In this document: one piece after another, positions 11,273 through 23,400 of the stretch
How positions within the stretch are numbered: the stretch's first letter is position 1
Layout: each line of letters begins with the position of its first letter
Source of the DNA: Desmodesmus armatus
Taxonomy: Eukaryota > Chlorophyta > Chlorophyceae > Sphaeropleales > Scenedesmaceae
Assembly (NCBI GenBank): GCA_007449985.2
Contig: VIIQ02000008.1
Location: 62,001-126,000 of the forward strand
DNA: 64,000 bases
Direction of reading: 5' to 3'
Made by a program: the position numbers and the translations under genes
Notes under the pieces: model-generated
What the model saw: only the letters and a program-made list of their open reading frames with translations
The model's database searches: none
Told to the model about the DNA's origin: nothing

Positions 11273-12828
11273 TGGTGCTGCTGCTGGTGCTGCTGCTGGT
11301 GGTGCTTCATGAGTGCCTGGTTGATGCGGTGCATGCGGCTGACCAGGTCCAGGTACTTTGCACACAGCAGCAGCGTGTCGGCAGCAGCCAGCCCCATGTC
11401 ACCAGTTGCTGCAAGGATACTGCCAGGCCATATCCTGGCCAGTGCTGTCACCCAGCAGCAGCTGAGCTGTAGATCAAACAGCACGAATGGCAGTACTTGA
11501 ACGCCTGCTGCTGCTGTTGTGGCGGCTTGCATAGCGGTGTACTGCAGCGAAACAAATGGCGGGAAACAGCACACCAGGGCAGAACCTGGGTGAGCATGAC
11601 CATGCTGTGAAGACAGCGTTGTGGCAAGCCATTCACTGCCAACACATTGCAGCAGCTGCATACATTCCGTTGTGCCTGCAGGGCTGCAGCAGGCAGTGTC
11701 TGACAACCATGAGGTCAAGGCATGTGCTGCTGCGCTGTACCATGATGAAAGAAGGCAGCATAACAGGCAGCACTGTGCCCTAGCATTGGCAGCACACAGT
11801 CGGCAGGTCCCGAATCATACCGTACCGCCAGGGTTGGGGAGTGGCACAGAATCTGTTCTTCGTGTGGCACCTCGCCCAGCATGGAAATGAGACCATCCAG
11901 CAGGTGCTGAACACAGGCATGCAGCTCCTCTGCCAGTTCAGACTTGCTGGCTGCTAGGGCTGCTGTGACGGCCTCGCTGCGTGCTGCTGCCTTTACTGCA
12001 GGGTCTTGGGAGGGTCCACCATCCAGCTTCAAGCCTAGGGGCCTGACAACCAAGCTGCGAGGCAGTATTGTTGGGAAAGTGCGTTTGGAAGTGTGTACGT
12101 ATGGTGAAGCGAGTAGTGACGCCCTTCCTTGCTGGGGGGCACAGCCATGCATAATACACAAGAGATACATGTGTTTCCGGCCAGCTTCATTGCACATGCA
12201 CCAGCAGACTACCTCGATGCAAGGCAAGCAGGGCACCGGGTGTGGAGGGGCAGTGGTGAAGCAGCAATGCTCCAAGTGTGCTGGCCCTGCAGGGCGCTTA
12301 GTGGCTGCTGCTGATACCGTTTTTCATGCATGTGCTGTGAGGTTTCATGTTTGCTGCACCAAAGGGATGAATCAGTCGGGAGGGACATGTGTGTCCTGCA
12401 CTCCTGCATGACGAGCTTGGTGATGCATGCATATGCTGGTCTACGGTACCCATGAGGGGGTCTACGGTACCCTGGCCAGTGTATGCCCCTCACCTGTTGT
12501 ACAGATTCAGTGTGGCATGCCTGGCAACGTCCTGATGGGCATCATTCCTACTCAGCGTCGCTGCCAGCTGTGGCAGCAGCTGGACCATGTCTGAGTGCAC
12601 CTTGCTGCCGGGGGTTGCTGACTGCCATACATCACCACACAGAATTCTGGCTAGTTGGCCACACGCGCAGGTGTCGCCACAGTCTGGTGTCAGGGATGCT
12701 GCAACCGATTTGACCGTCTCACAAATGAGGTCTAGGTTAGTATGGACAGGCTGCTCGACCCTGGTAACACCACCAGAAGGTGTCCACAGGTAGCCTCCTG
12801 CAGCTGAGTGCCGTTTGCTTGGCGGCAT
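8302..12828 (-). CDS. Large MYND zinc-finger protein, copy 1 (probable frame breaks in 5' half)
   Basis: Very large alpha-helical protein ending in a MYND finger, a protein-interaction zinc module. By comparison with copy 2 the exons are 12828-12494, one near 12.25 kb, 12054-11826, 11675-8795 and 8374-8302. The finger spans the last intron: CNNPGC, CVCGGC, then AARYCSVVCQQQHW and HKQQC; phase 2 across that junction gives an intact finger. The long exon carries Gln/His runs and poly-Ala. Oddities: exon 2 differs from copy 2 by 13 bases, and the long exon lacks one base just after its acceptor. I could not find acceptors that restore one continuous frame from exon 1 to exon 4. The 2.9 kb exon itself stays open, so the gene may use a later start, use a splice I missed, or be decaying. 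Function beyond the finger is unknown. Confidence 0.6.
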
Positions 12829-13440
12829 TGTGGTATGTGCTCTGCTGATTCAGCTTGAAAGTGACGCAGACTTAGCGTGATGGCGCAGTGCGTGTCATTG
12901 CCTGTTGCAAGCCCTGTGTTGATCAACATGATCAGGAGACAGCTGCAAAGAACAACTGACGCGGTGTGTGCTGGGTGTTTTTGCTAGGATACGTGTGTTT
13001 AAAATAGGAATAACAAAAGTCATCATCTGACCTGACAGAAACGCAGAAACGACATATTGTGCCGGCCTTGCAGACACATGACAACAGTAATTCATGTTCA
13101 TGTCGTAGTCTCCACGCTGAACACGGCATTGGACAACGCACTGGCATCTCAGCTTTCAACACTTCACGTTTTCGTTCCTTTGCCCTGACACGTTACGCCG
13201 TTCCCGTACTGGCATCACAACAGCACAGCAGTAGTCACCAGGCAGCTCACACCAGTCTTGTGGACTTGTTGCCGGACAGCTCTTAGCCTTCACATATAGT
13301 TTCTGTAAGGCGTGTACCGACACGCAGCACAGCGTAGCAACTGCTCTCGCCCCGGCAGTCAGCAGCACCAGCAGCAGCAGCAACAGCAGCAGGAACAGCA
13401 GCAGTCACCACAGCATCAGCACAACAGCTGCCCCAACATC
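12829..13440. other. Intergenic between divergent MYND and Lys-rich genes
   Basis: About 610 bases separate two divergent starts (12828 on minus, 13441 on plus). Several AT-richer patches are present, e.g. gtttaaaataggaataac near 13000. A CAG/CAA repeat (13360-13430) lies just before the downstream ATG and is in frame with it. No other gene is supportable. Confidence 0.45.
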
Positions 13441-14567
13441 ATGAGCAAGAAAAACAACAAGAAGATCATAGCGAGGAAGCATGCACATGACCTGGAACGT
13501 AAGTGCACAGGCTGTGCTGGGTACTGTCTAGATTTCTCTAAAGAACGATGCTTCTTGTGGGGCAGAGGAATCATGCAGGTTGTGGACTCTGGTTTCAACC
13601 CTTTCACCCTTGCATCGACACCCATGCCTGCACACTTTGGGCACACCACAACAGACTGGCTGCTCCCTCTTGGCAACTGTAGTGCAGCAGCTGCCAAGTG
13701 CAGAGTCCACTAATGCTGTGCATAGCATTCATCAGCATACAGCCAGCCAGCTCACAGCACACTCTACCCAGCCCTGCTGTTGTGCTGATGTCTGGCACAT
13801 GCGGTGTGCGCCTGCTGGTTTCCTGTGGATGTGTGCCCACAGTTGAGAAGAAAGCGCAGGAGAAGTTGAAAAAGCAGCAGGATAAGGTTGAGCGACAAAA
13901 GCAGCGGCAGCAAGAGGCAGCAGCGGCAGCTGAGGCGGCAGCAGCAGGCATGGCAGTGCAGGGCCCGGTTGGTCCAGTGAAGAAGGTCAAAGTGAAGGCG
14001 CTGCGCCTCAAGAGGGGCATGAAACTCAGGGTGAGCAATGTGCCACATGGACAGGCAAGCCTTTGGGCTGTGCAGTTGCTGGTTGGGTCCTGAATGGCCC
14101 TTTGAACGCCATGCCCAACTCTTGGCAGTGCAGTAGCTGTTGCTGTAAAACACAGCACATGTGACAGCCTTGGGGTGCACAGGGCTGTTGGGAGATGGTG
14201 CTTCATGGGATGTTTCAGGTAGGACAGAATATGCAGTGGCTTGCTCACGGGGGTGGTTATGATATTCTTCAAATTAATCATGTGCTGGAACCATGTGTGC
14301 TGCGCCCCCCCCCCCCTCCTGCAGGGCATCAAGATCACCAACAAGGACACCAAGGGCCAGGTGCTGGAGCTGCTCAAGGCAGAGCAGGCCGCCAAGATGA
14401 TGGACATGGAGGGGGATGTAGCAGCAATCGCAGCAGCAGCGGCAGAGAAGAAGCAGAAGAAAAAGAAGAAGAAGCTGAGGCTGGCAAAGGATGCCAAGAG
14501 CAAAGGCAGCAGCAGAAAGGCAGCGGCGCCGTCAACGGATGCAGCTGTTGCACCTATGGAGGGCTGA
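13441..14567 (+). CDS. Small lysine-rich conserved-looking protein, function unknown
   Basis: Three exons (13441-13498, 13843-14030, 14325-14567) join in phase and give 162 residues. The protein starts MSKKNNKKIIARKHAHDLE, continues as a charged helix (EKKAQEKLKKQQDK), has a basic middle (KKVKVKALRLKRGMKLR), then GIKITNKDTKGQVLELLKAE and a lysine stretch (KKQKKKKKKLRL). The composition suggests a nuclear or nucleolar nucleic-acid-binding protein; that is inference only. I do not recognise the family. The frame is open upstream to 13312 through a poly-Gln stretch, so a longer Gln-rich N-terminus is possible. I prefer 13441 because the basic segment resembles a true start. A C-run sits directly before the exon 3 acceptor. 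Confidence 0.65.
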
Positions 14568-15475
14568 GAGGGGCTGTTTGACTGTCTTCAACTTTGGCTG
14601 CCCTACTGTTGCTTGTCCTTCCCTGGCTATATCTGGCTGAGGTGGTTGGTGCTGTGTGCCATCTGCACATGGCAACAGAGCTTTCAAAGCTCACACGGTC
14701 CAGATGACTACACACATTCTCAACCGCACTGTGTTGTGTTTTGGCCATCCCCTGCCTGCATACTATGATAGATACAGGTACAGCAGGTCTGGTGTGCACG
14801 CTAGGGTTCAAGCGATTGGTGTTGAGTGGGGCTTGTACCATTGGTGTTTGCGTGTTCACACCTTGTCATTGTGGCTTTCTATCTGTTGGTGGTCCTGCTG
14901 AAACATCAAACTCGGTTCAGCAGTGTGGTGAAGGACTTCAGTGTGGTAAGGGACTTGATCAGATCAGTACATGCAGCTGCCATGGCACGCTGCTTGATGG
15001 TGCCAGAGCTCCTGCCAGAGTCAAACAGACAGCCTCCGGGCAGGACCCAGCAGACACAATGTTTTCCCTGCACCCTGTCACGCTCAAATGCCGCCCTTTC
15101 TTTCATCCTCGCGTGTGATTGCTGATGAACCCTATGGTGACAGATTCAGGCTGAATGGACAGAAGGGTGCTGCATTACAGCATGTGCAATGCAAACTGAT
15201 GTGAGCTCATCCCCAATAAGTGCAGCAAGCCAGCATCCCAAATCCTTGGCAAGGACCTGTCTTGCAGGAGGCCTGATCATGCGGCTGATCATGACCCAGT
15301 CTGTTGGCTGATTGGTTATCCATGTTACACAGCACAGCCCCGGGTTGATCACTAGTTACAATACTGTACAGACGTGAAGTCTCCCACCTGCTCAATCCTG
15401 ACTGTAAAACACAACCTGGCAGCATTGGTCGCCCCCTCTGCTGCTGTCTTTGTAGACATGCTGTTGCTCACAAAC
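14568..15475. other. Intergenic between convergent genes
   Basis: This stretch lies between the 3' ends of the Lys-rich gene (+) and the coiled-coil gene (-). Open frames are short and unlike any family I know. A small palindromic patch (ctgatcatgcggctgatcatga) lies near 15273-15296. I see nothing else. Confidence 0.45.
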
Positions 15476-16454
15476 CTATTGGCCTCCTGCTGCATCGTTC
15501 CCCGCTGTTATGCTGCCTGCTTGCTGTGCTGCGCTCATGGCGGCTATCTGCTGCTTCAGTGCTGACTTGAGGTCACTGAATTCAGAGCGCAGCTCATCAA
15601 CCTCCTTTGATAGCGCCTGCCGCAAGTCACCAATCTCCTGCGGACATCGCAGGACACAGCACGGCATCAACACCACGCTGTTGGGTTGCGTCAGCACCGC
15701 ACAGTTGTGTTCTACTTGGCGAGGTTTGGTGCAACACTGTGCTCCTACTGCAGGGCAGCTGGCTGCCAACTACTGTTCAGCACTGTGCATCGGGGTGCAG
15801 TTTGTGAAGGGGTCTGCACATCAGGGGGGTGGGCTGGATTGATGTCTTGTGTGCCCATCACACATGAAGCAGACCTTGTGATTTCACAACATGTTCAATG
15901 GTTGCCACGCTGCCTGCGCAGCCCTGCATGCGGTTGTCAGACCATGGGGACGTGCTGGTGATCGCAGTGATGCCGCCGTTGAGCTCTGCTTGTGCCTAGA
16001 GGCACGATCGTATCACTTACGGACTTGTAGTTCTTGACTTGTGATTCTAGCTTTGTCCTCCACTCCTGCAAGTCTGTTTTCAACGCCTGCACTTTGGTCA
16101 AGAGCTCCTCCTTTTGCTCCTTCAGCTCCTGCAGCAGAACAACAGAATGCCATAAGGGATAGGCCAGCATCACCGCTGCTGCTGTTGTGAACGTCTTAGG
16201 CCCCTAGCTTGTTCGCCACCCAACATAAGTGGGAGAATAGTATGCTGCAAGGCATGCTTGGTCTTACCGTCAGGTACTGGGCCTCACTGCCAGACGCATC
16301 TGCTTGCATGTCCTGTGAACGAGAAATTCACACACTGTCAGCAGCAGAGGCAGCAGAACCTTGAGGTCTGCAGAATATCAAAAGGGCATCTCATTCTGGT
16401 TTTCATTCAAGGGTGGGCACCCTATCTGAAGAATGAACGACAAACCTCTGCCAT
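15476..16454 (-). CDS. Small coiled-coil protein, function unknown
   Basis: Four exons fit in phase 0: 16454-16446 (MAE), a 45-base exon (DMQADASGSEAQYLT, about 16311-16267), 16128-16021 and 15637-15476. The product is about 107 residues. Nearly all of exons 3-4 is a heptad-patterned coiled coil (KEQKEELLTKVQALKTDL, WRTKLESQVKNYKS, LRQALSKEVDELRSEFSDL), followed by a short Ala/Gly tail. Exons 3 and 4 have good splice borders and are firm. The three-codon first exon rests on a modest donor (GTTTGT) and is tentative. The gene starts 290 bases from the ABC-class ATPase on the other strand, so a shared promoter is likely. It could be a subunit of a larger complex, but nothing in the sequence names it. 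Confidence 0.6.
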
Positions 16455-16743
16455 GGTGATGATGACTGTGTGTGGCTTGAATCCGGGGCACTTTGGGAGC
16501 AACAGCCACGTTACGTACTTTTATCACGTCACTATGTGTTGGGATCTGCCCAGCAGACTTCCAACACGGTCGTTGATGTCGGTTGGCGGTCAAAAGCCAT
16601 TGGTCAGCAACGGCCGATACATCGATGTACAATCCTGGCATTGGGAGGGCGCAAAAGGCTTGTGTCACCTGTTACTCTATGATCGTCTGCCGCCTGCTGA
16701 CAAACAGGGCCTGGACAACACCCATCTGCTGTGCAGCTGGCAG
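16455..16743. promoter_or_regulatory. Putative bidirectional promoter
   Basis: A 289-base gap separates divergent starts of the coiled-coil gene (-) and the ABC-class ATPase (+). A shared control region is inferred from spacing only; I see no defined element. Confidence 0.35.
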
Positions 16744-17406
16744 ATGTCTGGAAGAGGCGGTGGTGGTGGCAGAGGTGGGTGAGGTCTTAAAAGGTCTGGA
16801 ACTGGTGTTCACTATCACCCCTTTGATGTATCACCCACATTGTGCTTCGTGAACCAACGCACGCCCTGTCTCCCATGACTCACCAGGCCGTGGGTGGTAC
16901 TACAAGCAGAAGTACGGCGGTGGTGGTGCCAACCGCAACAGGCAGCATGAAGGTGGGCATTCACAGCACCAGGGATTCATTTCTACATCCCCCATTGCAA
17001 GGCCTCATCTGTTTCTGTTGCCCCCTTCGCCTGTCTTCAGCCCCCATGGCCCCGGCACCAGAAGCAGAGTGCGCAGTGGGGTTGAGGGGCAGCAGTCACA
17101 GCAGCAGGGTTGCACGCCGTGCCTCCTTGTGTCTCTAATAGGCGTGTTCATCTACATCTGGTCAGCAATGGCTAGGGCAAGAGTTCAACTTGAAGTCGTG
17201 CGATGGCCTTCAGCCTGCCCTTGACACCCTGCACCCACCCACCTCCCATGCCGCAGAGAGCAGCAACGGCAGTGCAGGCTGGGGTGGCAGCTATGGCAAT
17301 GCAGGCGAGGGCAGTGGCCCAGCAGCAGCAGCCGCAGGAGCAGGACAGTATGAGGATGATGATGAGATGCTGGCAGGGCTGAATTCGCAGGTGAGGGGGG
17401 GGTGTT

Positions 17407-17451
<45 letters not shown>

Positions 17452-20400
17452 CAGTAGCACTTACCAGACAAACGGCAGCAACTTTGTGCAAGCATAGAAG
17501 CACAGCAACAAAAGGTGCAGTGCATAGCTTGTAGCGTGCAACCTGCAGCTGGCGTTAGCACACATACACCGCCACCAACTTGCCATCACGCCATAATCCG
17601 TTCAGCTGCCTGCTGACCCTCCAATGCCCCAACCCCTGTTGCCCTTTCCCCGCCCTCCCCCCAAACCACCCCCCACCCCTTCCAGCCCGCCAGCTCTGGT
17701 CGTGTGCGTGGTGACATGCAGCAGCTGTCTGCTGAGCTGCACCGACTCAACGGCAAGGGATACAAGGCATACAGGTGAGAGACCACTGCAGCCAGGACGT
17801 CACCAGCATGGGGCATTTTGTGCTGCTGCGGCAGCAGCACAAAATGAAACCATTCCCATTGCAGCAGCGCACAGCAGCTGTGGAGCAACAGCACGATGCT
17901 GTTGTACCACGTATGCACTGTGGCAGCCATGCACATTACTGGCAGGGATACAGTATCCCTCCTGGACATCACACCATCATGGCATCAATGCTGCTGCTGC
18001 ATCCACTTCTGCCTGCTTGCCCCCCCCCCCCCTTCCGCGCCACACACAGGGACATAGAGGGTGCCTGGCAGGCTGCTGGCTTCACCCTGCTGATAGACCA
18101 TGTGCAGGGAGACCCCTATGCCAGCCCCAGCAGGTTCAGGGTGCAGGTAAGACGCGGGAGGGCACTGCCTTGGCGAACAAAGTTAGGATGCATCCCATTG
18201 CATGCATGCTGTCCCATGCCCAATGCCGCACTGTTGAGCCATGGGTGTGGTGCTGCCATTCTTTTGCATGCAGTCCTGTGCCGCCCCCCCCCCCCCCCGG
18301 CCGCACCCCACCCTGTCATGTTTCGGTGCATGGACCACTACCCTCCCACCTTTACTCACTAAACCAAGCAAGCTCCATGTCCTCCTAACAGTCCTGCACG
18401 CCCCCTACATCGCATCCCTTTGCCTGTGCATGTCAATCTGTTGTTGCTGTCATGCCAGGTGCCCCCCACTTCAGCACAGCTCCCCTCTGAAGTATACTCC
18501 AGCAAGCTGCGTCGCGTGGCCCTGGCTGACTGGCTGGCGCGTCGTCTGTCTGCTGAGGCCAACAGGGCATCGGCTGCAGCAGCAGGACAGTCGGCAGGCT
18601 GGCACGGGGCCAAGGGGGGAGACGTGCATGTGGACATGCCAGGTGCGGGGGGGGGGGGGGGGGGATGGGGGGAGGGTGGCATATAACTAGGGCTCTGTGG
18701 TGGTGGTGGTGGTGGATGGGAGGAGGGGAGATGGCAGAAAGCAGGGAGGGATAAGAGGGGGCTGTGGTGGTTGGGGGCCCCAGGGGGACCCTTCCTGCAC
18801 ACCAGCGCCTGCTTGGATGCCAAAGGTCACAACTTACCAGCAGCAACACGGTACTTGCTGAGGCTGTCACCACCCCTTCTCTTTGGCCACACATGGTCTC
18901 CCACTACCACACCCTCCCCCGGTCCATGCTTTGCCTGCAGGCCAGCACGTGCTTGAGCGTACTGCTGTGTTGGTGTCGGGCAGTGGTGGTGTGGAGGCAC
19001 GCTTCACTGTGGGGCTGCCCGCTCAGGGTCGCAGCATCATGGGGGGTTGGGCGGCAGAGATCATCACACAACACATCACCAGGTGTGTGCGGTGGTTTTG
19101 CGTGCGTGTTTCCACCGTGAGAAAGCAGTGCCGCAGTGTGATCTAGTGCAATCATTGCCAAATGATTTGGCAGTATGGGGTGCGTCTGTTTGTGTGTGCA
19201 TGTCATGATGCTGAAATTGCATTGCATCTGGAGTGAAGGTGTACCGTCCTAGTGCATTGGGCAGTCTTGAGTTTGTGTGCGCCCAGGTCGCAAGTGTGGG
19301 TGTGCACAGGTAATGAGAGGGGGAGGAGACGTCATGTGCTGGCACACTGGTAGCCAGCACACTCCCAATCAGTGACACATCTTCGATTTTGTTAGCCTCA
19401 TTCTGTAGTTGGGTGGTGTCAGAATGCAGCCGCCGAGCACTGTGTGTGTTGGTGTTTACTTTCTTCCATTTGTTTTGCAGGGCTGTGCAGGCTGCGCTGT
19501 TCTACCCTGCCCTGGATGGCTCGTCCATCTGGACCCACCTCACCACTGTTGAGGACACGGAAGCGTTGAGGGCTGCACTCACAGGGCTGGACCTGGTGGG
19601 CTTTGTGGGTGATGGGGCGGTGCTGCCACGCAAGAGGTGGGGGGGGGGGAGTGTGGTGCGGGAGGAACAGACGGGGAGGGGTGTGCAGGTGGAATGTGGG
19701 GACGAGGAGGGGGGTGGGCAAGTGGCTATGGGGCGGTGCTGCCACGCATGAGCTCAAGAAGTGGGGGGGGGGGCATGTGGAGGGGAGCGGGGTGCTGTGG
19801 ACGGGGAATGAGTGTAAGGAGGAGCGTGGGTGGACAGCCAGTTTGCCAAAAGCCAGTACATCACCCAAGGCCACTGACCTGCACGCGTGTCCCTGCTGCT
19901 GCTGCTGCTGCTGCTGCTGCAGTGGTGCGAGTGACCTGCCGATGTCCCCCCACCCTGGGCTGGTCCCCTTCAGCTCACCACCCTCACTGGCGGTGGAGGT
20001 GTGTGCACCTCAGCTATAGCTATTACTACACTGAATCAGGGCCTCACCTTACTGGGTTGTTCAGAGCCAACTTGGCCTAGTGACTAGGCTCATAGGGTAC
20101 ACACTCCCTGGTGCTGGTTGCAGGGTTCTGCACAGTGTGGGTTCAACGCCAGCGGTCTCAGCTGAACCCAGATGCGTTCCTCCGTCCCAGCCGCAGTGGT
20201 CATCACAGTTTTGCTTGTGCATGTCAGACAGATGCTTTGAGTGGCAGTGCCTTCTCAAGAATGCTGACGGAGCCGGGCACCTTTCAGGACCTGTTTGATA
20301 TGGTGTGCCAGTGGCCGCGATCATGTTGTGTGTGTCATCCAGACCCCTCTTCCCGGATGACCTTACCTGCAGCTGCTGTCACAGCTAGCACTGCTGGCGG

Positions 20401-23400
20401 CAGGTTGCATGCTCGACATGCCTGCAGCAAACAGCTGATGACACTGCTTGTGTCACCAAAATACACGGCAAACAACGTCAATGACTCAACTGGGATTGGC
20501 CATGGCGCTTTGCACTGCAGGTGTCGCTGCCACACAGGGGTATTGTGCGGGGTATGGGCATCCGTCGTGGCATCACACTCATAGCTGGAGGGGGCTTCCA
20601 TGGCAAGAGCACTCTGCTGCAGGCACTGGAGGCAGGGGTGTACAACAAGGTGGGGATGTGGGGTGACACATGACTTGGTGTGACTTGGTGTGACTCGTGG
20701 CATGGCTTGGTGTGTGTGTGTGGGGGGGGGGGGGTCTTGTGGGTGTCTCAGAACAGGGACAGCTGTTTGGCCATAGTAGCTGTTCAGCAGAGGCCCAAAT
20801 GGATGCCATGCGTATGTCTTTGTGTGTGGCATCTAGGCACTGTCCATGTTTCTGGTTGGGGTGTGGCTGTGCAATGCCTGAGAGTGGCATCGCGATGCTT
20901 GCAGCATCATAACATCCATGGTGCTGCTGGTGCTGCTGTCCTGCTCTCTTGCCAGGTTCCTGGTGATGGTCGTGAGCTGGTTGTGATGCTGCCTGATGCT
21001 GTCAAGGTGTCGGCGGAAGATGGACGGCGGGTGGAGGTAGGGACTGCCCCCTAGCAGCCTAAAAGGGCCCTGCCCACTCGTTAAGACCGTGTCAGGCTGC
21101 AGTTACCTGTTACAGCTGGCCAGCAGTAACACACATAGAATGTTCAGGCTGTGTCACAGAGTATAGTGACAGAACACTCCATGTTTGTGGACTTGGTGCA
21201 TAAATTTGATCAACCATGACTTGTCAATGTCTGTGTGTTGTTGTTTGTCTGGCCCTCCAGGGTGTGGACATCAGTCCCTTCATCAACAATCTGCCAGGGG
21301 GTACACCCACTCATGCCTTCCGCAGTGATGATGCCAGCGGCAGCACCAGCCAGGCAGCAAACATACAGGTGGGGTCCCTCACCTCCTCTGGGGGAGGAGG
21401 GGGTGGGGATGGAGTGGGGTAGGTTGCCTTCTTGGGTACCAGCAGATACCTGTCACCATGACTGTCACATTCGCCTCGTGACAGTGCGTTCCCAGAGTCT
21501 ATCACGTGCATGGATAAGAATGTCACTCGGTGCAGTTGGACTTGTGACCTGTGCGTGGTTGGTTTTGGCTGGATGAATATCTGTAAGGCCTGTTTGCTGT
21601 TCTGCGTGGTGCCTAGTGGGTGACCGCCGCCGCCCTGCTGTCAACACTGTGGTCCGACACCACATACCTCCCTCATCCTGCATTTGGCTGCCCCCCCCCC
21701 CTCCGCCAGGCACACAAAGGCACACCTTAGACCCGTTCTCTCCAATCCGCCCACACCGCTCCCGTGGCGCCTCCCCCATTGCAACACTGCTACGTGTGCA
21801 CACCCCACACTGCGGTCCTACCTGAATGCCTTTTGTGCTGTGCTGATGCTGCGTATGCAGGAGGCGTTGGAGCTGGGTGCGTCAGTGTTGCTGATGGATG
21901 AGGACACCTGTGCCACTAACTTCATGATGAGGGATGCACGCATGGCGGCACTCGTGGCAGCAGACCGTGAGCCCATCACACCATTCAGCACCAAGATCGC
22001 GTGAGTGTGTGACACACTGCCAGGTTATGTGGGGACACCTCTTGTGATGTGGTTGGGCAGGACGGTCCTGCAGCGGCCAAATACAGCTGGCGTTGGGTAG
22101 GTTCAATGTAGCCACAGCGTCCCGCGTTGGCGAAGTGGGGGTGATAAGCAAGCTGGCGGTCGGTCTGTTGGTCGGCTGTTTACGGTGTGGCTGTTTCTTG
22201 CAGCTCAGCACAGATCTTCGGGCACCATTTGAAAAGGTCACTGGCTGGGACAGCAGCCAAGCAGCATGATGCAAATGTTTGAGTGTGCGCCGTCACAGGA
22301 CACTGAGTGTGCTCACAGCTGACACTGACGTCCTGCCTGCTGTCTGCTGCCTGCCATGTGTTGCTGTTGTACAGGGGTCTGCGTGCAGCTGGCGTGTCCA
22401 CTGTGCTGGTGAGTGAGTGGGCTGCCACATAGCCCCTGGGAGAACCGCAAACTGTCTAGTGTACTGGGCTCCCTCGGCCCCCTGCAAACATTGCTGACAG
22501 CCACACAGGAAGGGCGGTGTGCAGGGGGCGGAACCCCTGCACATCCCCAACCTTCACACATTCCAAGAGGTTTCAAACCGGTGTGCCTTGCGTTATGGCC
22601 GGGCGTGGCGATGCGAATGCCACATGCATAATTTTGCACTCACAAGCACCTAGCCTGCCTGCTGGTCCTCTGCAGGTGATGGGTGGCAGCGGTGACTACT
22701 TTGCAGATGCAGACACCGTCATCGTCATGGACAACTACACACCCAGCGACCAGACAGCAGCAGCACACAGCATCGCCGCACAGCACGCAGCAACACTGGC
22801 AGCAGCAGGTGTGCAGCAGCCTGCGCCGGCGGCTGGGGGTGCTGCTGCCGTGTGGGTGACACCTCGGGCACCGCTGCGGGTGTATACTGGGCCGGAGGAC
22901 AGCAGGGGGGTGAAGACGCATGTGCGCGGCTTGCATCACATACAGGTAACAAGCACCTGCTTTGTTGTGTGGGTTACTGATCCTCCACTAGCAGGTTGTA
23001 CAGGCCTGCAGTATCTGCCGATTGTGCAAGAAACAAGTAGCAATCAGACAGCAGCACATGTGTGTGCCTCATTATGTCAGCAGGAGCTGCAATCGGTGTG
23101 ATGCAGAGGGGTCTGTGCTGGCGCTTGCGATGATGAAGGCTGGGGTGTGGAAGGGTTGGAGTGACACAGGCTTGTTCTGTGCTTGTGTGAAGCTAATTTG
23201 ATTGCGGCTACAGCAGGAAAACATTTTTGCACCGGATGAACCAACCTGGTGACAGTGCCGTTCCTTGGAGAGACTTGACTGCGTGTGTCTGCCATTGCTG
23301 CTGCAGTATGGTGCTCAGGACGTGATGCTGTCGGCAGCGGAGCAGCTGGTTGATCGCTCACAGACGCGAGCAGTGGCTGACGCACTCAAGTGGGTGCAGG

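Larger units (their letters stand above)
7690..12830 (-). repeat. Duplicated unit C (MYND gene plus flanks), copy 1
   Basis: The whole MYND gene, its introns and some flank at each end (including a short stretch just before the ATG, ctgaa-cagcag...ccacaatgccgcc) match about 34.95-39.83 kb in the opposite orientation. The junction with unit A near 7670-7690 is abrupt. Confidence 0.75.
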
